The notes under the pieces were generated by a model that had not been told where the DNA came from, searched no databases, and saw nothing but the letters and a program-made list of their open reading frames with translations. DNA of 64,000 nucleotides from NCBI GenBank assembly GCA_002712715.1, contig PAUF01000007.1, positions 246,403 through 310,402 on the forward strand, read 5' to 3'. Of this stretch, positions 39,210-48,448 are shown one piece after another. Positions within the stretch are counted from its first letter, which is position 1, and each line of letters begins with the position of its first letter. Both the position numbers and the translations under genes were made by a program. This DNA comes from Flavobacteriales bacterium. Lineage in GTDB: Bacteria; Bacteroidota; Bacteroidia; Flavobacteriales; BACL11.

Positions 39210-40394
39210 ATGTTATTAGAGATGAAAGTCCCAAGTCCAGGAGAGTCGATTTCAGAAGTTGAAATTGCTGAATGGGTTGTGCAAAATGGAGATATTATTC
39301 AGAAAGATCAAACAATTGCTGAAATTGATTCTGATAAAGCAACTTTAGAGCTTCCTGCAGAAGTAGGAGGGAAAATTAATATTTTAGTTGAAGAGGGTGA
39401 AGTTGTAAAGGTTGGGGATGTAGTCTGTACAATTGACACTTCATTTGCTAACGAAGAAAACACTTCTCAATTAAAAGAAAAAGAAATTAAAGAAAGCGAA
39501 ATCATTAATACTAATCTTGAGAAAATCATTAATAAAGCAACTCCATTAGCAGCTTCAATTATTGATAAACAAGGAATTCTTTCAGAATCTATTAAAGGAA
39601 CAGGAATTTCCGGAAAAATTACTAGAGATGATGTGATGAAATCTATGGCAATATCAAAGCAGGATAAAAATAGAACATTTAAACAGAGTAAAATGTCCTC
39701 TCTTAGAAGAAAAATATCTTCTAGATTGGTTTCGGTTAAGAATGAGACCGCTATGTTGACCACATTCAATGAGGTTGACATGTCAGAAATTTTAAAAATT
39801 AGAAAAAAATATAAGCAGGCTTTTGAAGAAGTTCATGGAGTTGGACTTGGATTCATGTCTTTTTTTACTAAGGCCGTTACTGAAGCCTTGCTGGAGTTTA
39901 AAGATGTTAACGCGATGATCAACGGTGATGAGATTATTCATTATGATTATTGTGATATTGGAATCGCTGTTAGCGCTCCTAAAGGATTAATGGTACCAGT
40001 CGTTAGAAATGCACAGTCTTTAAGCTTTAGTCAAATAGAAAATGAAATTAAAAATTTAGCTTTAAAAGCTAGAGATGGCAAGATTACTATTGAAGAAATG
40101 ATGGGAGGAACTTTTACCATTACCAATGGTGGAGTCTTTGGATCCATGATGTCAACACCAATCATTAATCCCCCTCAGTCTGCTATTTTAGGTATGCATA
40201 ATATAGTTGAAAGACCTGTAGTAGTTGATGGGAAAGTTGTGGTAAGACCAATTATGTATGTTGCTCTTTCATATGACCATAGAATAATTGATGGGAGAGA
40301 ATCCGTAGGTTTTTTATGTAAGGTCAAAGAAGCTATAGAAGATCCTATTAATAATTTAATGAAGGGTAAGATCAAGGAATCTTTAGAAATATAA
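39210..40394 (+). CDS. sucB: Dihydrolipoamide succinyltransferase (E2 of 2-oxoglutarate dehydrogenase)
   Basis: A 394-residue E2: one lipoyl domain (1-80) with the lipoylated lysine in IDSDKATLE (Lys43), a peripheral subunit-binding domain (about 125-155), then the catalytic core ending with SYDHRIIDGRES (His357, Asp361). LLEMKVPSPGES fits the Bacteroidota N-terminus, so the ATG at 39210 is used instead of the internal Met5. Ends 5 nt from the convergent ferredoxin gene. Confidence 0.97.
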   Translation: MLLEMKVPSPGESISEVEIAEWVVQNGDIIQKDQTIAEIDSDKATLELPAEVGGKINILVEEGEVVKVGDVVCTIDTSFANEENTSQLKEKEIKESEIINTNLEKIINKATPLAASIIDKQGILSESIKGTGISGKITRDDVMKSMAISKQDKNRTFKQSKMSSLRRKISSRLVSVKNETAMLTTFNEVDMSEILKIRKKYKQAFEEVHGVGLGFMSFFTKAVTEALLEFKDVNAMINGDEIIHYDYCDIGIAVSAPKGLMVPVVRNAQSLSFSQIENEIKNLALKARDGKITIEEMMGGTFTITNGGVFGSMMSTPIINPPQSAILGMHNIVERPVVVDGKVVVRPIMYVALSYDHRIIDGRESVGFLCKVKEAIEDPINNLMKGKIKESLEI

Positions 40395-40399
40395 ATAAT

Positions 40400-40726
40400 T
40401 TATTCAGGAGCTATTTCGATTTCAAGACCATTTAATTCATCACTAATAAAAATCTGACAGCCTAATCTGCTATTTGATTTTACATTAAAAGCTTCTGAAA
40501 GCATTGCTTCTTCGTCATCAGAAATTTCGAGTAAATTATGGTTAGATAAAATATAACATTGACATGATGCGCACATTGCCATGCCTCCGCAAGTTCCAAT
40601 GGTTCCTTCAGGAGCTAAATTATATCCCCTAATAACTTCCATCAGATTCATTGACATATCAGTAGGCGCTTCTATTTCATGAGATTTCCCGTCTCTATCA
40701 ACAACCTTGATTTTAACTTCAGGCAT
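40400..40726 (-). CDS. 2Fe-2S ferredoxin (adrenodoxin/plant-type fold)
   Basis: A 108-residue ferredoxin. Cluster ligands fit the Cx5Cx2C...C pattern: Cys46, Cys52, Cys55 (GTCGGMAMCASCQCY) and Cys90 (RLGCQI); Cys57 is extra. It starts 2 nt after the stop of the FAD-dependent reductase gene, which strongly suggests that enzyme is its electron donor. The acceptor is not evident; adrenodoxin-like ferredoxins serve Fe-S assembly or cytochrome P450s. Confidence 0.92.
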   Translation of the reverse strand: MPEVKIKVVDRDGKSHEIEAPTDMSMNLMEVIRGYNLAPEGTIGTCGGMAMCASCQCYILSNHNLLEISDDEEAMLSEAFNVKSNSRLGCQIFISDELNGLEIEIAPE

Positions 40727-40728
40727 AA

Positions 40729-41781
40729 TTATTTATTTATTGCTTCTATAACTGCTTTTGGAGCTTCTTTTCTTGAACCATCAAATCCATCAATACCGGA
40801 AACCGTAGTATATTTGAGTATATTCTTTTTACCAGGGTTAATGATTTTAAAAGCAGATTGACACATCAAAGTAGCTTCATGAAATCCACAAAGTATAAGT
40901 TTTAATTTTCCAGGATACGTGTTAATGTCTCCAATTGCAAAAATTCCGGGAATATTAGTTTGGTAGTCAAATGTATTGACTTTTATCGCATTATTCTCAA
41001 TTTCTAAATTCCAATTTCCAATAGGCCCCAATTTTGGGGCTAGACCAAATAGCGGGATTAGATGATCACATGCAATATATTTATCTTGATTATTACTAAT
41101 TATAGTTACTCCCTCTAACATTTCTGTTCCATGAACTGATTTTATTTCAGCTGGTGTAATAAGATTAATTTTATTTCCATTTTTCAAATTCCTTACCTTC
41201 TCTACAGAATCTAAAGCTCCTCTAAATTCATTTCTTCTATGTATTAAAGTAACATCTGCTTTTAGGTTACTTAGAAAAATCGTCCAGTCTAATGCGGAGT
41301 CACCACCGCCAGCTATAATGACTTTTTTATTTTTATAAATCTCTGGATCTTTAATAATGTACTCAATACCTTTTTCTTCAAATTGATTAATGTTTTCAAT
41401 TTGTGGTTTTCGTGGCTCAAAACTCCCAAGTCCTGCTGCAATTACAACGACAGGGGCTTCATGTATTGTGCCTTTATTTGTAGTTACTAAAAATAAACCA
41501 TTATCTTGTTTTTTAATGTGTTCTGCTCTTTCTCCCAAAGTAAAACCTGGAGTAAACTGTTTACACTGTTCAAGTAAGTTATTTGTTAGGTCATCAGCAA
41601 GAATTTCTGGAAATCCAGGAATATCGTATATTGGTTTTTTAGGATATATTTCAGAGCATTGACCTCCAGGTTTTGCTAGAGCATCGATTAGATGGCATCT
41701 CATTTTTAGCAGGCCAGCTTCAAAAACTGTAAATAAACCAACAGGACCTGATCCAATGATGATAATATCAGTTTTTATCAT
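40729..41781 (-). CDS. Ferredoxin/flavodoxin-NADP+ reductase, thioredoxin-reductase-like type
   Basis: A 350-residue flavoprotein with an FAD-binding GSGPVG (10-15), IDALAKPGGQCSEIYPKKPIYDIPGF, and an NADPH-binding IIAGGGDSALDW; there is no redox-active CxxC of thioredoxin reductase, and the IFAIGDINTYPGKLKLI block is typical of the FNR branch used in Bacillota/Bacteroidota. It supplies electrons from NADPH to ferredoxin. First gene of a two-gene operon with the 2Fe-2S ferredoxin. Confidence 0.93.
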   Translation of the reverse strand: MIKTDIIIIGSGPVGLFTVFEAGLLKMRCHLIDALAKPGGQCSEIYPKKPIYDIPGFPEILADDLTNNLLEQCKQFTPGFTLGERAEHIKKQDNGLFLVTTNKGTIHEAPVVVIAAGLGSFEPRKPQIENINQFEEKGIEYIIKDPEIYKNKKVIIAGGGDSALDWTIFLSNLKADVTLIHRRNEFRGALDSVEKVRNLKNGNKINLITPAEIKSVHGTEMLEGVTIISNNQDKYIACDHLIPLFGLAPKLGPIGNWNLEIENNAIKVNTFDYQTNIPGIFAIGDINTYPGKLKLILCGFHEATLMCQSAFKIINPGKKNILKYTTVSGIDGFDGSRKEAPKAVIEAINK

Positions 41782-41807
41782 ATAAAATAGTATTCATTAA
41801 ATTGATG

Positions 41808-41815
41808 CAAATTTA
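41808..41815 (-). promoter_or_regulatory. -7 promoter element TAAATTTG for reductase-ferredoxin operon
   Basis: TAnnTTTG on the reverse strand, 26 nt upstream of the ATG at 41781. Confidence 0.55.
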
Positions 41816-41867
41816 CAAATTTTAATAATCCACAATCTTCTTTTATTTGTTTTCAATAAAAAATAAT

Positions 41868-41875
41868 TAATTTTG
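41868..41875 (+). promoter_or_regulatory. -7 promoter element TAATTTTG for the 4Fe-4S ferredoxin gene
   Basis: TAnnTTTG 19 nt upstream of the ATG at 41895. Confidence 0.6.
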
Positions 41876-41894
41876 CAGTAATTATATTATAATA

Positions 41895-42206
41895 ATGGCT
41901 ATAAAAATTACAGATGATTGCATAAATTGTGGAGCTTGTGAACCAGAATGTCCAAATACCGCTATATATGAACCTGATGCAATTTGGAAGCTTTCTCAAG
42001 GTACTAATCTTTCAGATGATGCGGATCAGGACCCCGTATCTGATGATTTTTTCTTTATTGTTACTGACAAGTGTACTGAATGTATTGGTTTTCATGAAGA
42101 ACCTCAATGCGCTGCCGTATGCCCTGTAGATTGCTGTGTACCAGATGAAGACAATGAAGAGACTGAAGATGAATTAATGCTTAAAAAGGATTATCTTCAT
42201 GCTTAG
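41895..42206 (+). CDS. 2[4Fe-4S] ferredoxin (Alvin-type)
   Basis: A 103-residue low-potential ferredoxin. First motif Cys9, Cys12, Cys15, Cys19-Pro ([12 protein letters not shown]). Second motif Cys60, Cys63, then Cys72, Cys76-Pro ([18 protein letters not shown]), with the longer loop between the second and third cysteines typical of the Alvin family, plus Cys80/81. The middle loop and tail are acidic. Divergent from the reductase operon and 4 nt from the convergent Nfu gene, placing four Fe-S/electron-transfer genes side by side. Confidence 0.94.
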   Translation: MAIKITDDCINCGACEPECPNTAIYEPDAIWKLSQGTNLSDDADQDPVSDDFFFIVTDKCTECIGFHEEPQCAAVCPVDCCVPDEDNEETEDELMLKKDYLHA

Positions 42207-42210
42207 ATGG

Positions 42211-42801
42211 TTATTTAGCAACAACTTCTTTGATTGAATCTCCAATTTTTTGTTTTAATAATGATTCTATACCTTGTTTTAACGTAATAGTTGAAGAAGG
42301 GCATCCACTACAGGCCCCGCTAAGATTTACAGTAACTATTCCATTTTTGAATGAATGTAGAGTAATTTCTCCCCCATCAGACTCTACAGCGGGACGTATA
42401 TATTCTTCTAGAATATCAGAAATGGCAATTTCCTCATCAGTATAAGAAATTTTGGTAGAAGGATCTAAAAATTCGTCTTGTGGCATATTAGAAACAGGTT
42501 CTTTTTGTGGAATATCTTCTGTCTGAATCGGGTTTTTATTTAGATACTCTGATATAAAGTTTCTAACGTTAATTGCTATTTCCTCCCATTGTACGTTTTC
42601 TGTTTTAGTAATGGCTATATAGTTTGAATTAATGAAAATACTTTTTACAAATGGCATTTGGAAAATTGCATCAGCAATTGGAAAATTATTGGTGTTTTCC
42701 GAAGAATTAATTTCAATACTACTATGTGTTAGAATTTTATTACTAACAAATTTCATTACTGATGGATTTGGAGTACTTTCTGCGTATATAGTATAGTTCA
42801 T
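42211..42801 (-). CDS. Nfu-type Fe-S cluster carrier (Nfu_N plus NifU C-terminal domain)
   Basis: A 196-residue scaffold/carrier. The N-terminal Nfu_N domain (1-85, YTIYAESTPNPSVMKFVSNK) is followed by a linker and a NifU C-terminal domain (about 122-196) with the cluster-binding SGACSGCPSST (Cys164, Cys167). It delivers 4Fe-4S clusters to client proteins. A second, shorter NifU-domain protein is encoded at 62753. Divergent promoter with the carbonic anhydrase-like gene. Confidence 0.93.
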   Translation of the reverse strand: MNYTIYAESTPNPSVMKFVSNKILTHSSIEINSSENTNNFPIADAIFQMPFVKSIFINSNYIAITKTENVQWEEIAINVRNFISEYLNKNPIQTEDIPQKEPVSNMPQDEFLDPSTKISYTDEEIAISDILEEYIRPAVESDGGEITLHSFKNGIVTVNLSGACSGCPSSTITLKQGIESLLKQKIGDSIKEVVAK

Positions 42802-42819
42802 GTTCTTTTATTATATTTA

Positions 42820-42827
42820 CAAAAATA
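42820..42827 (-). promoter_or_regulatory. -7 promoter element TATTTTTG for the Nfu gene
   Basis: TAnnTTTG on the reverse strand, 18 nt upstream of the ATG at 42801. Confidence 0.5.
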
Positions 42828-42835
42828 CAAATTTT

Positions 42836-43348
42836 ATGCCTTTAATCAAACAGGTGAATGGTTCTACTCCTAATTTAGGTTCAAATGTTTTTTTAGCAGA
42901 TAATTCAACACTGGTAGGAGATGTTAGTATAGGAGATAATTCTAGTATTTGGTTCAATACTGTTATTAGAGGTGATGTAAACCCTATAATTATCGGTGAA
43001 AACGTAAATGTGCAGGACGGTGTTGTAATTCACTGTACATATAATAAAACTAGTACTATTATAGGAGACAATGTTTCCATAGGTCATAATGCAATTATTC
43101 ATGGATGTAGTATTGCAAATAATGTATTAATTGGAATGGGGGCTATTGTTATGGATAATGTAATTATTGAAAATGATGTAATCATTGGAGCTGGGTCCAT
43201 AGTTCCTGAGGGAAAAGTGTTAGAATCAGGGTTTATTTATATAGGATCTCCAGCTATTCCTTATAAAAAATTAAGCAAATCTCAAATATCTGATATGAAT
43301 CGATCAGTTTCAGATAATTATATTGAATATGCAAAGTGGTTTAAATAG
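42836..43348 (+). CDS. Gamma carbonic anhydrase-family hexapeptide-repeat protein
   Basis: A 170-residue left-handed beta-helix protein with repeated [IV]-G-[DE]-N-V hexapeptides. The zinc histidines of the family are present: His66 (VVIHCTYN), His84 and His89 (GHNAIIHG). Related YrdA/PaaY proteins are often carbonic anhydrases, though many bacterial ones have no measured activity. Start at 42836 (MPLIKQVNG) is preferred over an in-frame codon at 42800 that overlaps the divergent Nfu gene. Its end overlaps murI by 8 nt. Confidence 0.9.
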   Translation: MPLIKQVNGSTPNLGSNVFLADNSTLVGDVSIGDNSSIWFNTVIRGDVNPIIIGENVNVQDGVVIHCTYNKTSTIIGDNVSIGHNAIIHGCSIANNVLIGMGAIVMDNVIIENDVIIGAGSIVPEGKVLESGFIYIGSPAIPYKKLSKSQISDMNRSVSDNYIEYAKWFK

Positions 43349-44141
43349 CGAGTTTAATTTCTTTTAGGTTAATGTTAGTTTTAAAAAATATTGAAGCGCT
43401 TTTTTCAAATGATTCTGTGTAATTAGACACGTAAAATTCATGTGTTGATTTAGATGTAGTATTAAGTAGATTTAAATTTGAAAGATCATTATAAATATAT
43501 TTTGCAACTATTTCTGCAGAGTTCAAAATTTTAATTTTAGAACTGTAAAATTTCCTAATTTCAGATTGAATCAATGGATAATGAGTACATCCTAGAATTA
43601 GCGCTGATATGCCTTTAATTCCAGGATTTTTCAAGTAATTTTCTATCACTACTCTTGAAATTTCTTGATTAAAAAACCCTTCTTCTATCATAGGAGCAAG
43701 AAGAGGTGTGGACAAAGACTTAATGATTACATGTTTGTTCTTTTCAAGTAATTTTTTTTTATATACCCCTGATCTAATTGTTGCTTTAGTTCCTATTACG
43801 CCTATTGTTTTATAATTATATTCATGATTTATCTTGTCTATTACGGGGTCAATTACATTATATATAGGTATGTTTTCAGATATTTTTTTTAAGATTTCAT
43901 AAGCAATGGATGACGCGGAGTTGCAAGCTATTATAATTGCTTTACATTTTTTTTCTTTTAAGAAATAGTATATATTTTTACTAAATTCTTTAATTAAATC
44001 CTCTGACTTTTCCCCGTAAGGTAAATGTTTTGTATCTCCAAAATAGATTAATCTTTCATAAGGCATGTATTTAGAAACTGCATTAGCTACTGTCAGTCCT
44101 CCAATGCCTGAATCAAAGATTCCAATTGGTAAATGTTTCAT
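43341..44141 (-). CDS. murI: Glutamate racemase
   Basis: A 266-residue enzyme supplying D-glutamate for peptidoglycan. Catalytic cysteines are in IACNSASS (Cys73) and LILGCTHYPLI, with GIFDSGIGGLTVA (Asp10, Ser11) and FGDTKHLPYGEK at the N-terminal site. Last gene of the DUF6089-uppS-bamA-skp-skp-murI run; 21 nt after the preceding skp gene. Confidence 0.95.
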   Translation of the reverse strand: MKHLPIGIFDSGIGGLTVANAVSKYMPYERLIYFGDTKHLPYGEKSEDLIKEFSKNIYYFLKEKKCKAIIIACNSASSIAYEILKKISENIPIYNVIDPVIDKINHEYNYKTIGVIGTKATIRSGVYKKKLLEKNKHVIIKSLSTPLLAPMIEEGFFNQEISRVVIENYLKNPGIKGISALILGCTHYPLIQSEIRKFYSSKIKILNSAEIVAKYIYNDLSNLNLLNTTSKSTHEFYVSNYTESFEKSASIFFKTNINLKEIKLAI

Positions 44142-44162
44142 TATATATAACTAAAATCTTTT

Positions 44163-44651
44163 TTACATTCCTAATTCCTTTTTTACAAGATTAGAGATGT
44201 CTTCACTTTCTTTAGCGAAAAGCAAAGTTCTTGTGTCTAAGATATATGTATATTTCCCTTTTTCAGCAACTTTTTCTATTGCATCAAGAATATCCTTTTC
44301 AATAGGAGCCATAAGTTCTTGTTGGTATTCTTGATATTTTTGGTTGTATTCTTTTTCTCTCTCAATAAGGGTTTGTTGTGTCTTCATTAGCAGTTGTTCT
44401 TCCATTTCTTTTTGAGCTTCGGAATATTTATCTATGTTATTTTGATATTCTTGCAAGTCTTTTTGAAATGTATTTTGTTGTTCTAATAGAGCTTCAGAGT
44501 ACATCTTGTCTCTAGCTTCCAGTTTTTCAATAACTCCTTTTGTTTTTACAAGAAGGTCAACTATTTCAGAAGAGTTTAAGTGACCAAATTTTTGAGCATT
44601 AACGCTTGAAGATAATAGAATTGCAAATCCAATTATTAGTAGTTTTTTCAT
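44163..44651 (-). CDS. OmpH/Skp-family periplasmic chaperone (second copy)
   Basis: A 162-residue protein: signal peptide (1-19, cleavage near VNAQ), then the Skp plan with KFGHLNSSEIVDLL, a long charged coiled coil (about 38-125, EKLEARDKMYSEALLEQQ onward) and a C-terminal strand YILDTRTLLFA. Skp trimers hold unfolded outer-membrane proteins for the BAM machinery. Adjacent to another skp and bamA. Confidence 0.92.
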   Translation of the reverse strand: MKKLLIIGFAILLSSSVNAQKFGHLNSSEIVDLLVKTKGVIEKLEARDKMYSEALLEQQNTFQKDLQEYQNNIDKYSEAQKEMEEQLLMKTQQTLIEREKEYNQKYQEYQQELMAPIEKDILDAIEKVAEKGKYTYILDTRTLLFAKESEDISNLVKKELGM

Positions 44652-44679
44652 TTCTTTTTTTTTTAGTTTTTATTTTTGT

Positions 44680-45186
44680 TTAGTATCCCATAATTTCAAG
44701 GACTCGATCACTTTTATCCAAATCAGGATTTGTATATAACATTATTAAATCGCTTGAAGTGTCAAAAATAATAGAATATTTGTTATTTGCAGCTAATTGT
44801 TGTATTGCGTCTAGGATCCTATTTTGTATTGGTGTAACTAGCTCTGTTCTCTTTTTAAATAGATCTCCATCAGACCCAAAATATTTTTGTTGAAGATTCT
44901 GTATTGATTTCTCAGCTTCAATTATCCCTTCTTCTCTTTTTATTTTCATCTCTTTCGTTAATAGAATTTGTTCAGATTGATATGCTTTATACATTTCTTC
45001 AATATTTTTATACCCATTTTCTATTTCTTGCTGCCATTGATTCGAATACTTATTTATTTGTTCTTCTGCTTGAGTATATTCAGGTATTTTTTTTAGAATA
45101 TAATCAGTATCAACATATGCAAATTTTTGTGAAAAACTAAAGATTGATATAAAAAGTAAAATTGTTAAAAGGTTTGTTTTTTTCAT
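44680..45186 (-). CDS. OmpH/Skp-family periplasmic chaperone (first copy)
   Basis: A 168-residue protein with a signal peptide (1-19), the FAYVDTDYILKKIPEY N-terminal strand/helix, a coiled coil (about 40-125) and the C-terminal YSIIFDTSSDLIMLY strand. It starts 16 nt after the bamA stop. Two Skp paralogues behind bamA is a common Bacteroidota layout. Confidence 0.93.
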   Translation of the reverse strand: MKKTNLLTILLFISIFSFSQKFAYVDTDYILKKIPEYTQAEEQINKYSNQWQQEIENGYKNIEEMYKAYQSEQILLTKEMKIKREEGIIEAEKSIQNLQQKYFGSDGDLFKKRTELVTPIQNRILDAIQQLAANNKYSIIFDTSSDLIMLYTNPDLDKSDRVLEIMGY

Positions 45187-45202
45187 ATTATATATATTTT
45201 AA

Positions 45203-47713
45203 TTAAAAATTTTGACCAATTGAGAAGTGGAATTGTCCACCATTAGCATCAGGATTTCCTGGAATGTTATCTAATCCCCATCCATAATCTAATCCCATTA
45301 ATCCCATCATTGGGATAGTTATTCTCACACCTAAACCTACGGATCTTTTTACAGAAAATGGATTGAATAGCTCGAAGTTGTCCCATGCGTTACCTGCTTC
45401 TAGAAATCCTAGTGCGTAAACTGTGGAAGCTGGGTTTAAACTAATAGCATATCTGATTTCGGCTGTATATCTATTATAAATTGTGCCACCAGTTTGAGGA
45501 GAAACGGAGTTATTAGAGTATCCTCTTAACGAAATCAATTCTCTACCATCAAATTGGTACCCCATACCAGATAATCCATCTCCTCCTAAGTAAAACCTTT
45601 CAAAAGGAGCTGATCCTAATTTTTGATTATATGCACCAAGAAGTCCGGTCTCTAATCTTGTAGCAAGAACTAGTTTTTCAGAAAATGCACTGTACCAGAC
45701 TGACTTATATTGCCATTTATAAAATTCCATAAATTTATATTTTTCCTGATCAGAAATTCCTGTATAGTCATCAATTCCATCAAACAGTGAATATGGCGGG
45801 GTCATTGAAAGAGAAATTTCAAATTTTGATCCTCTTCTTGGATATATTGGTTGATCAACTGCGTCTCTTCCAATTGTAATATTAAAATTTATATTATTAG
45901 AAACTCCATCAGTAAAGCTAAAAAATGATTGAGAATTAGTTAGTTTATATTGCTGAAAATTCACGGAATTTCTTATAGTAAAATAGTCATCTGGGAATTT
46001 TAATCTTTTACCAATTCCAATAGTTACTCCAGTTAATTCAGTAGACTCTCTTTGATCACCTGTAAGTGCGTTAGAGAAAACATTTTTATATAGAGAAACA
46101 CTTAGTGATGTTGGTTTTTTACCTCCTAACCAAGGTTCAAGAAACTGCAGGCTATAGTTTTGATAGTAAACTCCATTAGAAGAAGCTGAAAGAGTCAATC
46201 TTTGTCCATCTCCAGAAGGAAGAGGAGTCCAAGATTTTGTATTTAGAATCTCTTTACTAGAAAAATTATTAAAAGAGAGGCTTAATTGTCCTATTATTCT
46301 CCCGGCTCCCCAACCACCAGATAAATTGATCCTGTCAGAAGACTTTTCTTCTACATTGTAGGTTATATCAACAGTATTACGTACAGGATCAGGATTTATA
46401 TCTATATTACCTAATGTTTCAGGGTTAAAATAGTCTAATGCTGCAAGTTCTCGTTGAGTTCTAATGATATCAGATCTCCTAAATAAATCTCCCGGCTTGG
46501 TACGAATTTCTCTCATAATGACATGGTCATTTGTTTTAGTATTTCCAACTACCTTGACTTTATTAATTTTTGCTTGTTTTCCTTCATATATTCTGACTTC
46601 CAAATCAATTTCGTTGTTTTTTGTAGCTGTCTCCAGTGGATTAGCATTGAAGAAAAGATATCCATCATCTAAATAAAGTGAACTTATATCAGTGCCATTT
46701 GGATCTCCATAGATTCTGCTATCTAAAATAGATTTATTGTATAAATCACCTTTTTTAATTGATAAAACTTGTTGTAATTCTTGATTAGTATATTTTGTAT
46801 TTCCAACGAATTCTATATTTCTAAATTTGTACTTTTCTCCTTCGAATATCCATACATGAACATTTAGAGTGTTATCTGAGTTATAGGATATTGAATCTTT
46901 TATAATCCTAGCATCTCTAAACCCTTTCTCTTGGTATTTATTTATTACTGACATTAGGTCAGATGCTAAATTCTGACTACTGAATTTCGAAGTTTTAAAA
47001 ATTCTCCACCACTTTTTAGTTTTGGTGTTTTTCATAGATCGGTTAATAGAAAAGTTAGATATTGCAAATGTTTGATCTTTTTTATTTATAAGATTTTTAT
47101 TTTCATTTTCTCTGATTAATCGTCCGTGAAAAATAATTTCTTTTATTTTAATTTTATTACCTTTATTTATATCAAACACTAAATCAGAAGCATTTACGGT
47201 AGTAGGGTCATCTTTTATAGAATAATTTACTTCTACATTATGGTATCCTTTATTTTTAAAGAAAGACTTGATGTTTTCTACACTGTTAATTACAAGATTG
47301 TTTGAAAGAAGATTCCCTCTCATTAATTTTAACTCTTCTTTTATTGATGATATTTCAGATTTTTTAATATCCCCATTGAATTTAAATTTTGAAAGTTTTC
47401 TATTCTCTTGTAAAATTATGTTTAAGGACACTTCATCCTCTTCAATTTTTCCAATAGAAATTTTTACATCAGAAAATAGATCTTGTTTCCAAAGGTTTTT
47501 AATAGCTTTTGAAATTTCTTTCCCAGGAATGTTGATTTTTTCACCAATTCCTAAACCGCTAATACTTATTAAAGTTTTTTTATCTAAAAAATCTACTCCT
47601 ATAACATTAATAGATTTTATAGTGCATTCAATAGGATTTTCATAATCAACTTTTATGTTTTGTGAATACGTATAGGTCACAATAGAAATTAATATAAATA
47701 ATATTTTTTTCAA
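45203..47713 (-). CDS. bamA: Outer-membrane protein assembly factor BamA
   Basis: An 836-residue Omp85 protein: signal peptide (1-17), tandem POTRA domains (about 25-440, with repeated 'xxGxxxxNxxGNxKTNDHVIMREIRTKPGDLF'-like units), then a 16-strand barrel (about 455-836) with the conserved QPIYPRRGSKFEISLSMTPP segment and terminal strand ending FSIGQNF. It inserts beta-barrel proteins into the outer membrane. The end of uppS and the bamA start overlap by 4 nt. Confidence 0.96.
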   Translation of the reverse strand: MKKILFILISIVTYTYSQNIKVDYENPIECTIKSINVIGVDFLDKKTLISISGLGIGEKINIPGKEISKAIKNLWKQDLFSDVKISIGKIEEDEVSLNIILQENRKLSKFKFNGDIKKSEISSIKEELKLMRGNLLSNNLVINSVENIKSFFKNKGYHNVEVNYSIKDDPTTVNASDLVFDINKGNKIKIKEIIFHGRLIRENENKNLINKKDQTFAISNFSINRSMKNTKTKKWWRIFKTSKFSSQNLASDLMSVINKYQEKGFRDARIIKDSISYNSDNTLNVHVWIFEGEKYKFRNIEFVGNTKYTNQELQQVLSIKKGDLYNKSILDSRIYGDPNGTDISSLYLDDGYLFFNANPLETATKNNEIDLEVRIYEGKQAKINKVKVVGNTKTNDHVIMREIRTKPGDLFRRSDIIRTQRELAALDYFNPETLGNIDINPDPVRNTVDITYNVEEKSSDRINLSGGWGAGRIIGQLSLSFNNFSSKEILNTKSWTPLPSGDGQRLTLSASSNGVYYQNYSLQFLEPWLGGKKPTSLSVSLYKNVFSNALTGDQRESTELTGVTIGIGKRLKFPDDYFTIRNSVNFQQYKLTNSQSFFSFTDGVSNNINFNITIGRDAVDQPIYPRRGSKFEISLSMTPPYSLFDGIDDYTGISDQEKYKFMEFYKWQYKSVWYSAFSEKLVLATRLETGLLGAYNQKLGSAPFERFYLGGDGLSGMGYQFDGRELISLRGYSNNSVSPQTGGTIYNRYTAEIRYAISLNPASTVYALGFLEAGNAWDNFELFNPFSVKRSVGLGVRITIPMMGLMGLDYGWGLDNIPGNPDANGGQFHFSIGQNF

Positions 47714-48438
47714 TTTTTTATTTGTTCTGTTGTTTTTCCAAATCTACGTTCTCTTTTTTGAAAATCTATTATTGCTTGTAATAAATCTTCTCTCCTAAAT
47801 TCAGGCCATAATTTATCAGAGAAATATAACTCGCAGTAGGCTATTTGCCAAAGTAAAAAATTACTTATTCTTTTTTCTCCACCAGTTCTAATAAGCAGTT
47901 CAGGATATGGAACGTTATTTGGCGTTAAATATTGTGAAAATAAATCTTCAGAAATGTCATTTATTGATATATTATCTTTTATAATTTTTTTTACCACTTC
48001 GATAATCTCCCATCTTCCGCTATAACTAAGAGCTAGCGTTAATGTTGTATTACTATTATTTTGAGTTTTTTCTATAACTTCTTTTAACTTGTGATGACAT
48101 TCGATTGGCAACTTTGATATATCACCAATACTATTTAATTTAATATTGTTTTTCATTAGGGTAGCATATTCATTATTAATAGTATTCACTAATAAGTTCA
48201 TTAACCCATCTATTTCTGCTTTTGGCCTATTCCAATTCTCAGTAGAAAAGGCATATAAAGTAACATGCTTGATTTTAAGTTCTGCAGCTGTTTCTATGGT
48301 TTCTCTTACAGAGGTAATTCCATTTTGATGACCAAAAATTCTAAATTTACCTTTTGTCCTTGCCCATCTTCCATTCCCATCCATTATTATAGCAATATGC
48401 TGCGGCAGTTTATTATAATCGATTTTATTTATATCCAT
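47710..48438 (-). CDS. uppS: Undecaprenyl diphosphate synthase (isoprenyl transferase)
   Basis: A 242-residue cis-prenyltransferase making the C55 lipid carrier for peptidoglycan and LPS. Signature HIAIIMDGNGRWA (Asp20), FSTENWNRP, and RTGGEKRISNFLLWQIAYCELYF. Four-nt overlap with bamA downstream; 10 nt after DUF6089 gene. Confidence 0.96.
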   Translation of the reverse strand: MDINKIDYNKLPQHIAIIMDGNGRWARTKGKFRIFGHQNGITSVRETIETAAELKIKHVTLYAFSTENWNRPKAEIDGLMNLLVNTINNEYATLMKNNIKLNSIGDISKLPIECHHKLKEVIEKTQNNSNTTLTLALSYSGRWEIIEVVKKIIKDNISINDISEDLFSQYLTPNNVPYPELLIRTGGEKRISNFLLWQIAYCELYFSDKLWPEFRREDLLQAIIDFQKRERRFGKTTEQIKN

Positions 48439-48448
48439 TAAATGATAT

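Noticed and set aside
42800-42835. Longer start for the gamma carbonic anhydrase-like protein, and likewise extended starts at 893, 15904, 21089, 30590 and 60884
   Set aside because: Each longer form overlaps a neighbouring gene or a promoter box, and a family-like ATG start lies just downstream.
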